Origin: Bradyrhizobium sp.
Lineage (GTDB): Bacteria; Pseudomonadota; Alphaproteobacteria; Rhizobiales; Xanthobacteraceae
Length of the DNA stretch: 44,550 nt
Direction of reading: 5' to 3'
NCBI RefSeq assembly: GCF_004799405.1
Contig: NZ_SSMW01000030.1
Span: 1 to 44,550 of the forward strand
Below the pieces are notes generated by a model. It did no database searches. It was not told where the DNA came from and saw nothing but the letters and a program-made list of their open reading frames with translations. Position 1 is the stretch's first letter, and every line of letters begins with the position of its first letter. Made by a program: the position numbers and the translations under genes. Below are positions 9,175 through 19,048 of this stretch, in pieces.

Positions 9175-9861
9175 ATGCAGCCCAAACTTAAACTACCCAG
9201 CGTCACCTTGATTACTGTGACGTCGGTCGACATTGAAAAAACCAACGCCGCGCTGCTGCATTGTTGCACATGCGCCGAATTCGGCGCCGTCAAGATGCTG
9301 TGTTCGCAGCCACCGCGACTTCGTCACCCCCAAATCCAGTATATCGCCATCCCGTCGATCGATTTCCTCGGCTATAGCCGGTTCATAATCGAGGATCTGA
9401 ACAAATTTGTGGAGACGGAGCATTGTCTCATTGTACAGGCAGACGGATTTATCGTCGATCCCGCGCGCTGGCAGCCGAGATTCCTCAAATTCGATTACAT
9501 CGGAGCGCCCTGGCCGGAATATGTCGGCTTGAATGGCCCGGGGCACCAGCGCTTCAGGTTCGGCAAAAACCGCGTCGGCAACGGTGGCTTTTCACTCAGA
9601 AGCAAGAAACTCCTCGAGGCGACGGCACAGATACGGTTCGATCAACTCAATCTACCCATCAAGTCCGAAGATATAGTGATTTGCCACTATTACTTCGCGG
9701 ATTTGCGTTCGGCCGGAATACGATTTGCTCCATCAACTCTCGCTGCGCGTTTCTCCATTGAAATTGCTACCGGGAACGCGACGCTCAATTCCGTGTTTGG
9801 CTTCCATGGGAAACATTGGCTGCCAGCCGTATACCGCGCCTATCCGTGGTTGCAAGTTTAA
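9175..9861 (+). CDS. DUF5672-family protein, probable glycosyltransferase-like
   Basis: 228 residues. The pattern fits the DUF5672 family as I know it: a strand-rich start (LPSVTLITVTSVDIEKTN), then CLIVQADGFIVDPARW, FDYIGAPWP, VGNGGFSLRSK, SEDIVICHYY and a terminal VFGFHG. The QAD and SED acidic motifs and the order of blocks recall GT-A glycosyltransferases, and the family is usually found with polysaccharide or lipopolysaccharide genes. Donor and acceptor are unknown. I start it at the ATG at 9175; the frame stays open far upstream only as an antisense shadow of gatB. Base composition is visibly AT-richer than the gat genes around it. The next gene follows 34 bases downstream, likely in one transcript. 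Confidence 0.75.
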   Translation: MQPKLKLPSVTLITVTSVDIEKTNAALLHCCTCAEFGAVKMLCSQPPRLRHPQIQYIAIPSIDFLGYSRFIIEDLNKFVETEHCLIVQADGFIVDPARWQPRFLKFDYIGAPWPEYVGLNGPGHQRFRFGKNRVGNGGFSLRSKKLLEATAQIRFDQLNLPIKSEDIVICHYYFADLRSAGIRFAPSTLAARFSIEIATGNATLNSVFGFHGKHWLPAVYRAYPWLQV

Positions 9862-9895
9862 CCCGATACCAAAACCGGCGCTGAAAGGACAAGCG

Positions 9896-10702
9896 ATGCA
9901 AAATAACAGCGCTGATACTCAATTCGTGTCGTCGGCGTCATTTGAGACGCCAAAATTCGTTCCTCCCATATCGGGTTGGGGTGGCCACGCGCCATTCGCG
10001 TTTTGGCTGATAGAAGCCTTAAAGCCCAGAACCCTGGTCGAACTGGGCACGCATTACGGATATTCATATTTCTGCTTTTGCCAGCAAGTGATGTTGCAGA
10101 AACTGCCGACTCGTTGTGCCGCGGTTGACTCCTGGAAAGGTGATAAACATGCGGGACTTTACGACGAGTCGGTTTTTAACCTCGTTCAAAAGATCAATTC
10201 CGAGCGCTACGAAAGCTTTTCGCGCCTCGTCAGAGCAACTTTTGCTGAGGCGCTGGACCAATTCGCGGACAATTCAATCGACCTTTTGCACATTGATGGA
10301 CGTCACCGTTATGAAGATGTGAAGCAGGACTTTGAGTCGTGGCTTCCAAAACTTTCGGACACCGGCATTGTTCTAATTCACGATACTCAGGTCCAAGGTC
10401 TGGATTTTGGTGTATTCCGTTACTGGAAGGAATTAGCGTCAAAATTTCCGCATTTCGAATTCACCCACGAGTATGGTCTGGGTGTATTAGGCGTTGGGAA
10501 GGCTGTACCCGACAAATTGCGTTCGCTGTTTGACGCAGCCTCATATCCAGACAAGGTTGCCGCCATTCGAACCAGCTATCAAAGGCTTGCTCTCGCCTTG
10601 TATGGGCGGCGAATTAGGAGAATGGAGCCCTGTCCGTGTGGTTCCGGCGAACGTTTCAAACATTGCCACGGAACGCTTTCGACACAGACCTTTGGCGAAT
10701 AG
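9896..10702 (+). CDS. Class I SAM methyltransferase (Methyltransf_24 type) with C-terminal SEC-C zinc motif
   Basis: 268 residues. Residues 30-200 form a class I methyltransferase of the Methyltransf_24 type: TLVELGTHYGYSY is the SAM loop, CAAVDSWKGD the strand-2 acid, LLHIDGRHRYEDVKQDFESW the hallmark acidic block, and VLIHDTQV follows. The C-terminus adds a SEC-C motif, CPCGSGERFKHCH, with Cys246, Cys248, Cys257 and His258 in the CxCx8C[CH] arrangement that binds one zinc, as in the tail of SecA. The AAAGGAC site before the ATG at 9896 supports this start. It follows the DUF5672 gene closely, and both are AT-richer than the region. The methyl acceptor is probably a glycan or a protein, but this is not determinable. 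Confidence 0.8.
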   Translation: MQNNSADTQFVSSASFETPKFVPPISGWGGHAPFAFWLIEALKPRTLVELGTHYGYSYFCFCQQVMLQKLPTRCAAVDSWKGDKHAGLYDESVFNLVQKINSERYESFSRLVRATFAEALDQFADNSIDLLHIDGRHRYEDVKQDFESWLPKLSDTGIVLIHDTQVQGLDFGVFRYWKELASKFPHFEFTHEYGLGVLGVGKAVPDKLRSLFDAASYPDKVAAIRTSYQRLALALYGRRIRRMEPCPCGSGERFKHCHGTLSTQTFGE

Positions 10703-10810
10703 AGCGGTTCTGTTATCTCACCAAAAAACAAGCGGCCTCGAAAAATAATCCGCCAATTAGAAGAACCCCGCCGACAAAATGCTTCCCGCGTTTGGAGATG
10801 AGCGGAATAT

Positions 10811-10918
10811 CTAAGGTCTCCCGCTTTTTAACGAAAAAAGCACAAACGAAAGTCCGAGAACCATCATTAAAATCGCCAGCGACAACCGAATATTTTTGCC
10901 TTCAAGAGCAAATGACAC
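10811..10918 (-). CDS. Possible 35-residue single-pass membrane peptide
   Basis: A GTG at 10918 opens a frame beginning MSFALEGKNIRLSLAI, with one hydrophobic helix (LAILMMVLGLSFVLF), ending SLKSGRP at TAG 10811-10813. GGAGA lies seven bases upstream at 10926-10930. The short length and single helix make this plausible but not secure. The region after the stop in another frame also reads hydrophobic (FVGGVLLIGGLFF), so a longer broken membrane gene is possible. I do not recognise it. Confidence 0.35.
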   Translation of the reverse strand: MSFALEGKNIRLSLAILMMVLGLSFVLFSLKSGRP

Positions 10919-10976
10919 GGTCAAGTCTCCAACTCGTAAGCCGATCTGGTTTGTCGATGCGCAGACCGATTCACCT

Positions 10977-11282
10977 TCAGGAACGAATGCGCTCGATCCC
11001 GAGTAGCGCCGAAACGATTCCTCCCCATTCGCTCTCAAGCGAACCTGTCGCAACAGGTTTTCCCGCCCGCCGGTACCAATAACCGGCATTGCCGAGATCG
11101 CCCTCGACGCGGTGCAGATAGGCATGGATCCACGCCGCATCGGCGCTGTCTTCGTCCTGAACCAGCTTGTGCGCCTTGTTCCAATCGCCCTTGGCGGCCC
11201 ACCACAAGGCCGCCAGCGGCGCGTCCAGTTCCGGCGCGGGTGCCGAGTCAGAGAGGCTGGCTTTGAAATCCGCGGTGCTCAC
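10977..11282 (-). CDS. Conserved-looking hypothetical protein coupled to gatA
   Basis: 101 residues, soluble and helical, beginning [19 protein letters not shown]. It contains [20 protein letters not shown] and [20 protein letters not shown], which read like a pair of TPR-like or Sel1-like helical hairpins. I recall similar proteins next to gatA in Bradyrhizobium but know no function. Three GTG codons run in tandem at 11288, 11285 and 11282. I chose the last because its GTGA overlaps the gatA stop by four bases, the usual form of translational coupling, but 11288 is possible. The context suggests co-production with the tRNA amidotransferase; no direct role can be claimed. Confidence 0.75.
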   Translation of the reverse strand: MSTADFKASLSDSAPAPELDAPLAALWWAAKGDWNKAHKLVQDEDSADAAWIHAYLHRVEGDLGNAGYWYRRAGKPVATGSLESEWGGIVSALLGIERIRS

Positions 11283-12751
11283 CACCACCTCAGCGGCGTA
11301 AATCGTCCCGCCGCCTGCTCGATCACTTCGCCGAGCGAGAACAGCGTCCCTTCGTCGAACGGACGCCCGATCAATTGCAGGCCGAGCGGCAATCCCTGGC
11401 CGTCCTTGCCGGCGGGAATGGCGATGCCGGGCAGCCCCGCCATGTTCACCGTCACCGTGAAGATGTCGTTGAGATACATCTCGACGGGGTCGGCGCCCTT
11501 CTCGCCGATGCCGAACGCCGCCGAGGGCGTCGCCGGCGTCAGGATGGCGTGCACGCCCTTCGCGAAGACGTCCTCGAAATCCTTCTTGATCAGGGTGCGG
11601 ACTTTCTGCGCGCGCAGGTAATAGGCGTCGTAGTAGCCGGCCGACAGCACATAGGTGCCGATCATGACGCGGCGGCGCACCTCGGCGCCAAAACCTTCGG
11701 CCCGGGTGTTCTCATACATCTCGTCGACGCTGCGGCCGGGCACGCGCAGGCCGTAGCGCACGCCATCGTAACGCGCCAGATTCGACGAGGCCTCGGCGGG
11801 CGCCACGATGTAGTAGGCCGCCAGCGCGTATTTGGTGTGCGGCAGCGACACCTCGACCAGTTCGGCGCCGGCGGACTTCAGCCACGCCGCACCCTCGGTC
11901 CAGAGCTTTTCGATCTCCGCCGGCATGCCGTCGAGGCGATACTCCTTGGGGATGCCGATCTTCATGCCCTTGATGGATGTTCCGATCGCAGCCTCGTAAT
12001 CCGGCACGTCGCGATCGACCGAAGTGGTGTCCTTGGGATCGTGACCGGCCATCGAGCGCATCAGGATCGCGGCATCGCGCACGGTGCGCGCGATCGGTCC
12101 GGCCTGATCGAGCGAAGATGCGAATGCGACGATGCCCCAGCGCGAACAGCGTCCATAGGTCGGCTTCATCCCCACGGTGGCGGTGAACGCCGCCGGCTGG
12201 CGAATCGAGCCGCCGGTGTCGGTCGCGGTCGCCCCCATGCAGAGCAGCGCCGCCACCGCCGATGCCGAGCCGCCGGACGAGCCGCCGGGCACCAGCGTGG
12301 TGTTGGAACCCTCGCGCCGCCACGGATTGACCACCGGACCGAAGCACGAGGTCTCGTTCGACGAGCCCATCGCGAACTCGTCATTGTTGAGCTTGCCAAG
12401 CATCACCGCGCCGTCGCGCCAGAGTTGCGAAGTCACGGTGGATTCGTAAGGCGGGGTGAAATTGCTTAGGATTTTCGAGCATGCGGTGGTGCGCACGCCC
12501 CTGGTCGCGAACAAATCCTTGATCCCGAGCGGAATGCCGGCAAGCGGCCCGCCCTCGCCTTTCGCGATCCCGGCATCGGCCGCGCGCGCCATGCGCCGCG
12601 CCTGGTCCGGCGTCTCCAGCACAAAGGCATTGAGCGCGCGCGCCGCCTCAATCGCCGCCAGATGCGCATCGGTCAGTTCAAGCGAGGTAAAGGATTTGGC
12701 CGCGAGGCCATCTCGAGCCTCCGCGATCGTCAGCGATGTCAAATCGGTCAT
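11279..12751 (-). CDS. gatA: Asp-tRNA(Asn)/Glu-tRNA(Gln) amidotransferase subunit A (glutaminase)
   Basis: 490 residues, full length. GatA hydrolyses glutamine to supply ammonia to GatB. The amidase-signature triad is intact: Lys78 in PLGIKDL, cis-Ser158 in [10 protein letters not shown] and nucleophile Ser182 in [11 protein letters not shown]. The downstream blocks [13 protein letters not shown] and [12 protein letters not shown] are typical of the family. The ATG at 12751 overlaps the stop of the small CXXC protein by four bases. The gene order here is gatC, small CXXC gene, gatA, then a small helical gene, all on the minus strand and nearly without gaps, so it is probably one transcript. 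The identification is secure. Confidence 0.98.
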   Translation of the reverse strand: MTDLTSLTIAEARDGLAAKSFTSLELTDAHLAAIEAARALNAFVLETPDQARRMARAADAGIAKGEGGPLAGIPLGIKDLFATRGVRTTACSKILSNFTPPYESTVTSQLWRDGAVMLGKLNNDEFAMGSSNETSCFGPVVNPWRREGSNTTLVPGGSSGGSASAVAALLCMGATATDTGGSIRQPAAFTATVGMKPTYGRCSRWGIVAFASSLDQAGPIARTVRDAAILMRSMAGHDPKDTTSVDRDVPDYEAAIGTSIKGMKIGIPKEYRLDGMPAEIEKLWTEGAAWLKSAGAELVEVSLPHTKYALAAYYIVAPAEASSNLARYDGVRYGLRVPGRSVDEMYENTRAEGFGAEVRRRVMIGTYVLSAGYYDAYYLRAQKVRTLIKKDFEDVFAKGVHAILTPATPSAAFGIGEKGADPVEMYLNDIFTVTVNMAGLPGIAIPAGKDGQGLPLGLQLIGRPFDEGTLFSLGEVIEQAAGRFTPLRWW

Positions 12752-12957
12752 TTATTAACCGGGCTGCAGAAGAACGGAGACAGCGTCTTGTCGTTGGCCG
12801 GATCGTCGCGCAACGCCTTGTTGCCGGCGGCTTCGAGCGCATCGAGCACGGCGTCGACCGCCTTGTCGGGATCGGCGACCTTGCCCTGGCGCTCCATCGC
12901 GTCGAGATAATTCATGTAGGCCTGATAGGCCTTTTCATCGTCGCACAGCATGCACAT
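12748..12957 (-). CDS. Small CXXC protein between gatC and gatA
   Basis: 69 residues starting [19 protein letters not shown]. It has a CxxC pair at residues 2 and 5 and a third Cys at 64 ([10 protein letters not shown]). The middle is helical and acidic. A metal- or redox-active Cys cluster at the extreme N-terminus is possible. GGGACATCCG precedes the ATG at 12957; an alternative ATG at 12951 would lose one Cys. Its TGA overlaps the gatA ATG by four bases, and it lies 43 bases after gatC, so it is embedded in the gat operon. I do not recognise a named family. The tight coupling makes it a real gene in all likelihood. Confidence 0.72.
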   Translation of the reverse strand: MCMLCDDEKAYQAYMNYLDAMERQGKVADPDKAVDAVLDALEAAGNKALRDDPANDKTLSPFFCSPVNK

Positions 12958-13000
12958 CGGATGTCCCGCCTGGGTAACCACTTCGCTTGAAAACGCTATG

Positions 13001-14445
<1,445 letters not shown>

Positions 14446-14528
14446 GGTCTGCTCATTAGGTGTCTGGGGGGATTGGCGGGCGTCGTTGCCCGACCGCAAC
14501 AAGCTTAGCACTGCACAAGCCGCCGAAG

Positions 14529-14753
14529 CTATGCAAGGGATCGCGGCCTGACAATCCAGCGCCGCAGCGCAACGCAAGCCCAGACCGCCTCGACCAGCCC
14601 GAACGGCCATGCACCCTGCAGAAATCCGTAAACCGAGCCGAGCGCGCAGGCGGCCGCGAAAGCGAGGATGAACCAGTGGCTGCGATGTTCCAGCGCGTAG
14701 GTCACCAGCATCGCGGTCACCGCGAACAGACCGAATAATGTCAGCCGATCCAT
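14529..14753 (-). CDS. Small conserved-looking two- to three-helix membrane protein
   Basis: 74 residues, beginning MDRLTLFGLFAVTAMLVTYA, with two or three hydrophobic helices and a basic tail (WACVALRRWIVRPRSLA). The motif YGFLQGAWPFGLVEAVWA is one I recall from many short actinobacterial and alphaproteobacterial proteins of unknown function. It is an inner-membrane protein. It lies divergently from ruvX, with starts 55 bases apart, so the two share a promoter region. Confidence 0.7.
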   Translation of the reverse strand: MDRLTLFGLFAVTAMLVTYALEHRSHWFILAFAAACALGSVYGFLQGAWPFGLVEAVWACVALRRWIVRPRSLA

Positions 14754-14807
14754 GATTGTCAGCCCTTCTGCTTTGGACGGACCGCAGCCTGCGTGGTATG
14801 CCGCGCC

Positions 14808-15299
14808 ATGCCTGCCCCCATCCTACCGCTGATCGACGCTGTTGCGCACTGGCCCGAACGCGGCGCGCTGATCGGGCTCGATCTCGGCACCAAGACCATC
14901 GGCGTTTCCGTGTCCGATCCCGACCGCCGGCTCGCGACCGGCGTCGAAACCGTCCGGCGCAAGGCCTTCAAGGCTGACGCCGCGCGCCTGCTCGCCATTG
15001 CCGGCGAGCGCCATGCGGTGGGCTTCGTGCTCGGCCTGCCCATCAATATGGACTCGAGCGAGGGGCCGCGCGCGCAATCGACCCGCGCTTTCGCCCGCAA
15101 TTTCTCCAAACTCACCGATCTAGCCATCGCGCTGTGGGACGAGCGGCTCTCCACCGCCGCCGTGGAACGCGAACTGATCGGGATGGACATGAGCCGCGCC
15201 CGGCGCGCTCTCGTCATCGACGAGCACGCCGCGATCTTCATCCTGCAGGGCGCGCTCGACCGGCTGGCCAGACTTCGCGAACCGCGCGGAGAGCGCTGA
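14808..15299 (+). CDS. ruvX: Putative pre-16S rRNA nuclease / Holliday junction resolvase-like YqgF
   Basis: 163 residues with an RNase H-like fold. LIGLDLGTKTIGVSVSDPD carries the first catalytic Asp (25), then VLGLPINMDSSEGP, WDERLSTAAVERELI and the last acid in VIDEHAAIFILQGALDRL, all family marks. YqgF/RuvX is known for 16S rRNA 5'-end processing in E. coli and is also annotated as a resolvase. I chose the ATG at 14808; a GTG at 14793 would add five residues. Its position near gatC on the opposite strand is common in Alphaproteobacteria. Confidence 0.93.
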   Translation: MPAPILPLIDAVAHWPERGALIGLDLGTKTIGVSVSDPDRRLATGVETVRRKAFKADAARLLAIAGERHAVGFVLGLPINMDSSEGPRAQSTRAFARNFSKLTDLAIALWDERLSTAAVERELIGMDMSRARRALVIDEHAAIFILQGALDRLARLREPRGER

Positions 15300-15338
15300 G
15301 CACCCCCTCTCAAATCAGGACAGGTGAAGCAGAGTTTG

Positions 15339-16121
15339 TCAGTTCGATCCCGCCAGCCAAAGCGTCTGCAGCGTCGCGGCGAGATTGTTGAGGCCGTGCA
15401 GGACGATCGTCAGCCCGGTCGAGTTGCTGCGATAGCGGAGATAACCGAACAACAGCCCGATCGAAAACACTTCGCCGAAAAAATACCAGTCGTATTGCAG
15501 GTGCAGCGCCGTCCACACCATCGACGACAGCAGGATGGCGCCGACGGGCCCGAGAACCGACTCGGACCAGCCGTAGTAGAGAAAGCCGCGCGCGAACAAT
15601 TCTTCCGCGGCGGGAGCGGCGACGCAGAAGGCGATCACCAGAAGCCATAGCGCGCCGTCGGCCTGCGCCGATTTCAGCACCTCCATCATGAATCCCGGCG
15701 CCACATCACGACCCGTCGCGCGCGACAGCAGGTCCCATCCCATCACCAGCACAGCTAGAGCGACCACTCCGATCAGAAAATTGCTCCACGAGGTCCAGCG
15801 CAGCGCCAGATACTCAGTGAAAGGCGTTCGCGACAGACGGATGGCGAGCCACAGTGCGGCCAGCACCGCCGGCAAACCGAAGATCACCGAGAGCGAAATC
15901 GTGACGCCGCCGCCAAGCACCTGTTTCAGCGCTTCAAGGTCGATCGGTCCCTGATGGATCAGGATGGAGTAAGCCACCGCGGCGCCCTGGCCGACGAACA
16001 TCGCGGCAAAGACCAGAAGGCCCCACAACGTGGTGCCCCAGAACTTCCAGATCCGTGGCGGACGCGGCGCGCGAACGACGGGAACCGACGCAGCCGAACC
16101 GGAACTTTCAAGGGAATCCAT
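15339..16121 (-). CDS. CPBP-family intramembrane metalloprotease
   Basis: 260 residues with about eight membrane segments after a proline-rich cytosolic start. The ABI/CAAX-protease motifs are present: E173-E174-x3-R178 in PAAEELFARGFLYYG, His207 in MVWTALHLQYD, and His242 in IVLHGLNNLAAT. These residues bind zinc within the membrane. Bacterial members process prenylated or small membrane peptides; the substrate is unknown here. The ATG at 16121 is chosen because upstream in-frame codons (MDARHKAGHDE) come from a dispersed repeat at 16145-16180, a frequent cause of over-long starts. It converges on ruvX. Confidence 0.88.
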   Translation of the reverse strand: MDSLESSGSAASVPVVRAPRPPRIWKFWGTTLWGLLVFAAMFVGQGAAVAYSILIHQGPIDLEALKQVLGGGVTISLSVIFGLPAVLAALWLAIRLSRTPFTEYLALRWTSWSNFLIGVVALAVLVMGWDLLSRATGRDVAPGFMMEVLKSAQADGALWLLVIAFCVAAPAAEELFARGFLYYGWSESVLGPVGAILLSSMVWTALHLQYDWYFFGEVFSIGLLFGYLRYRSNSTGLTIVLHGLNNLAATLQTLWLAGSN

Positions 16122-16144
16122 CAAGTCGCTTTCAGGTTTTGCCT

Positions 16145-16180
16145 CGTCATGCCCGGCCTTGTGCCGGGCATCCACGTCTT
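16145..16180. repeat. Dispersed REP-like palindrome, class 1
   Basis: The plus strand has TGCCCGGC (16150-16157), loop CTTGT, GCCGGGCA (16163-16170), flanked by CGTCA before and TCCACGTCTTTTT after. The 15-base word CATCCACGTCTTTTT recurs at 17954-17968 in this window. Elements of this wording are common between genes in Bradyrhizobium. It lies between two minus-strand genes and may end or attenuate transcription. Confidence 0.65.
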
Positions 16181-16220
16181 TTTGTCGTACGGAATCTGAG
16201 ACGCGGATGGCCGCAAACCA

Positions 16221-17864
16221 TCACGGCAACGCCCGTTCCAGCAGCGCGTTGACATCGCGGTTGTCCAGATCGACAGCGCCGTACATGCTGGCGTGAGTCC
16301 CGGCAAGCCGCGTCGTTCCGAACAACTCGGCGTGATGCGGCGATACCCGATTAAGCGCCGCCATTGCCGCCAGCAGCGCCAGCCTTTCGACCGCCAGCCG
16401 CGCCACGCGCTCGCTGTCCGGCCTGCGGAACGTCTTGCCGACGAACGCCACGGCCTCGCTGGCGCCCGGCAGGCCCTTGGTCTCCTCGGCCAAACCCTGC
16501 AATACCGCGGCGGCGGCTTCCACTTCGCGCGACAATGCCCGCAGCACGTCGAGACACATCACGTTGCCCGAGCCTTCCCAGATGGCATTGACGGGGGATT
16601 CGCGGTAATGCCGCGCCAGGATGCCCTCCTCCACGTAACCATTACCGCCGAGGCACTCCATCGCCTCGTACAAAAATCCCGGCGCGCTCTTGCAGGTCCA
16701 GTATTTGACGGCCGGAGTCATCAACCGCATGAACTCGGCCTCCGCGGGGTCGTCAGGTGTCCGGTCGAACGAACGGCACAGCCGCATCACCAGCGCGATC
16801 GAAGCCTCGACATGCAGCGCCATGTCCGACAGCACCGCCTGCATCAGCGGCTGATCGGCGAGATGTTTCTGGAACACGCTGCGATAGCGGGCGTGATGCA
16901 GCGCATGCGCCAGCCCCGAACGCATCAGGCCAACCGAGGCAGTCGCGCAATCCTGCCGCGTCAACTGCACCATCTGGATGATGGTTCTGATGCCCTTGCC
17001 CTCGTCACCGACGCGCGTCGCATAGGCCTCGGCGAATTCCACCTCGGACGACGCATTGGAGCGGTTGCCGAGCTTGTCCTTCAGGCGCTGATAGTGAATC
17101 GCGTTGACCGATCCATCCGGCCTGAAGCGCGGCATGAAAAAACAGGTGAGGCCTTCGTCGGCCTGCGCCAGCACCAGGAACGCGTCGCACATCGGCGCCG
17201 ACATGAACCATTTATGCCCGGTGATGCGATAGGCGTCGCCGTCGCGGGTGGCGCGCGTGCTGTTGCTGCGCACATCGGTGCCGCCCTGCTTCTCGGTCAT
17301 GCCCATCCCTAAGGTCATGCCGCGCTTGGTCCACCACGGCGCAAAGGAGGGATCGTAGGCACGGGTCGCGATCACGGGCATTGCTTTCGCCAGCAGATCC
17401 GGCTGCACCGCCAATGCCCCTACCGAAGCGCGCGTCATGGTGATGGGGCAGAGATGACCGGTCTCGACCTGGGTCGCCATGTAGAACTTTGCCGCGCGCA
17501 CGACTTCGGTAGCACCCCCGGCGGACTTCCCTTCGGCAGTCCAGGTCGAATTGTGGATGCCGGCATGCGCGCTGCGCGCCATCAACTCGTGATAGGCCGG
17601 ATGAAATTCGACTTCGTCGCGCCGGTTGCCGCGGGCGTCGAACGTGCGCAGTTTGGGTGTGTTCTCGTTGGCGAGCCGGCCGCGTGCCGCCATCTCGGCC
17701 GAACCCCAGTGCCTGCCGAATTCGGACAGTTCCTTTTGGGCCGAAGCGCCGCCATTGGCCGCGACCGCTTCCGCCAGCGGCCGGTCGACCGCAAACAGAT
17801 CGACATTTTCGAACGGCGGCGACTGGTTGAGCACCTCGTGGTTCACGAATGAAGCCTGCGTCAT
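16221..17864 (-). CDS. Acyl-CoA dehydrogenase family protein, AidB-like
   Basis: 547 residues, close to E. coli AidB (541) and longer than ordinary acyl-CoA dehydrogenases (about 380-400). FAD-site motifs are clear: LGMGMTEKQGGTDVRSNSTRA, GHKWFMSAPMCDAFLVLAQ, and MECLGGNGYVEEGILARHYRE near the C-terminal helical domain, followed by IWEGSGNVMCLDVLRAL. AidB-type flavoproteins bind DNA and are induced by alkylation, but many homologues are simply uncharacterised dehydrogenases. The ATG at 17864 follows GGGGAA; the ORF could begin at 17897, but those residues are not family-like. No neighbouring alkylation-repair gene supports an Ada-type regulon. Confidence 0.87.
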   Translation of the reverse strand: MTQASFVNHEVLNQSPPFENVDLFAVDRPLAEAVAANGGASAQKELSEFGRHWGSAEMAARGRLANENTPKLRTFDARGNRRDEVEFHPAYHELMARSAHAGIHNSTWTAEGKSAGGATEVVRAAKFYMATQVETGHLCPITMTRASVGALAVQPDLLAKAMPVIATRAYDPSFAPWWTKRGMTLGMGMTEKQGGTDVRSNSTRATRDGDAYRITGHKWFMSAPMCDAFLVLAQADEGLTCFFMPRFRPDGSVNAIHYQRLKDKLGNRSNASSEVEFAEAYATRVGDEGKGIRTIIQMVQLTRQDCATASVGLMRSGLAHALHHARYRSVFQKHLADQPLMQAVLSDMALHVEASIALVMRLCRSFDRTPDDPAEAEFMRLMTPAVKYWTCKSAPGFLYEAMECLGGNGYVEEGILARHYRESPVNAIWEGSGNVMCLDVLRALSREVEAAAAVLQGLAEETKGLPGASEAVAFVGKTFRRPDSERVARLAVERLALLAAMAALNRVSPHHAELFGTTRLAGTHASMYGAVDLDNRDVNALLERALP

Positions 17865-17953
17865 GGGCTGTTCCCCGGATATTCGTCGAACCAGCATACG
17901 CCGGAACGCGCGCTATTTCACCCGCGCCGAGCCCGCGCGCTAGATGTTCCGGC

Positions 17954-18019
17954 CATCCACGTCTTTTTTACGGTTAATGATCGAGAAGGCGTGATGCCCC
18001 GGGCATCACGGAAAAAGAC
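17954..18019. repeat. Composite palindrome in the pyrB leader
   Basis: CGTGATGCCC (17990-17999), a central C, then GGGCATCACG (18001-18010) form a perfect inverted repeat. It is nested between GTCTTTTT (17961-17968) and AAAAAGAC (18012-18019), which also pair. The left flank shares CATCCACGTCTTTTT with the element at 16145-16180. It looks like a rearranged class 1 dispersed element about 75 bases before the pyrB start. Confidence 0.6.
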
Positions 18020-18094
18020 AGACCGGGGGATAACTCGCAAGACGCCTATTCGCCCTTGCCCCGGCTTGGCTTCCTGCCTATAGCTCTGGCTTTA

Positions 18095-19048
18095 ATGACC
18101 CCTGCATCGAAATCGACCTATGTCTTCGGTCACCGGCATCTGCTGGGAATCGAGGGGCTTTCCGCTGCCGATATTACCGGCCTGCTCGACCTCTCCGAGG
18201 AGTATGTCGAGCTCAACCGCCAGATCGACAAGAAGCGCACCTCCTTGCGCGGCCGCACCCAGGTCAACCTGTTCTTCGAGGCCTCGACCCGCACCCAATC
18301 CTCGTTCGAAATCGCCGGCAAACGCCTCGGCGCCGACGTCATGAACATGTCGGTGTCCTCATCCTCGATGCGCAAGGGCGAAACCCTGATCGACACCGCG
18401 GTGACGCTGAACGCGATGCACCCGGACATTCTGGTAGTCCGGCATCATGCCTCCGGCGCGGTTGAATTGCTGGCGCGAAAGGTCGACGGCTCCGTGATCA
18501 ACGCCGGCGACGGCGCCCATGAACATCCGACCCAGGCGTTGCTCGACGCGCTCACCATCCGCCGCAACAAGGGCCGGATCGAGGGCCTGGTGATCGCGAT
18601 CTGCGGCGACGTGATGCATTCGCGGGTGGCGCGCTCCAACATCCTGCTGCTCAACACCATGGGCGCCCGCGTCCGCGTGGTGGCGCCTTCCACGCTATTG
18701 CCGCGCGGCATCGAGCGGATGGGCGTCGAAGTCGCCCGCGACATGCGCGAGGGCCTCAACGGCGCCGATATCGTCATGATGCTGCGGCTGCAGCGCGAGC
18801 GCATGAACGGTTCGTTCGTGCCGTCGAGCCAGGAATACTTCCACTACTTTGGCCTCGACCAGAAGAAACTGGCCTATGCCAAGCCCGACGCGCTGGTGAT
18901 GCATCCGGGACCGATGAACCGGGGCGTCGAAATCGATTCGATCGTGGCCGATGGCGCGCAGTCGCTGATCCGCGAACAGGTCGAAATGGGAGTGGCGGTG
19001 CGGATGGCGGTGCTGGAAGCGCTCGCCCGCAACCTGCCGAACGCCTGA
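18095..19048 (+). CDS. pyrB: Aspartate carbamoyltransferase catalytic subunit
   Basis: 317 residues. It joins carbamoyl phosphate to aspartate in the second step of pyrimidine synthesis. [13 protein letters not shown] carries the STRT carbamoyl-phosphate motif, [16 protein letters not shown] the loop equivalent to the Ser80/Lys84 loop, [15 protein letters not shown] the HPTQ block, and [13 protein letters not shown] the HPGP block. The ATG at 18095 starts [17 protein letters not shown]; longer readings add non-family residues. Its stop overlaps the next ATG by one base, so it is coupled to the dihydroorotase homologue, the arrangement used when the two proteins form one complex. There is no pyrI-type regulatory gene. 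Confidence 0.97.
   Translation: MTPASKSTYVFGHRHLLGIEGLSAADITGLLDLSEEYVELNRQIDKKRTSLRGRTQVNLFFEASTRTQSSFEIAGKRLGADVMNMSVSSSSMRKGETLIDTAVTLNAMHPDILVVRHHASGAVELLARKVDGSVINAGDGAHEHPTQALLDALTIRRNKGRIEGLVIAICGDVMHSRVARSNILLLNTMGARVRVVAPSTLLPRGIERMGVEVARDMREGLNGADIVMMLRLQRERMNGSFVPSSQEYFHYFGLDQKKLAYAKPDALVMHPGPMNRGVEIDSIVADGAQSLIREQVEMGVAVRMAVLEALARNLPNA

Noticed and set aside
16122..16175. 18-residue N-terminal extension of the CPBP protease (MDARHKAGHDE)
   Set aside because: It reads into the dispersed repeat; this peptide is a known artefact of such elements.
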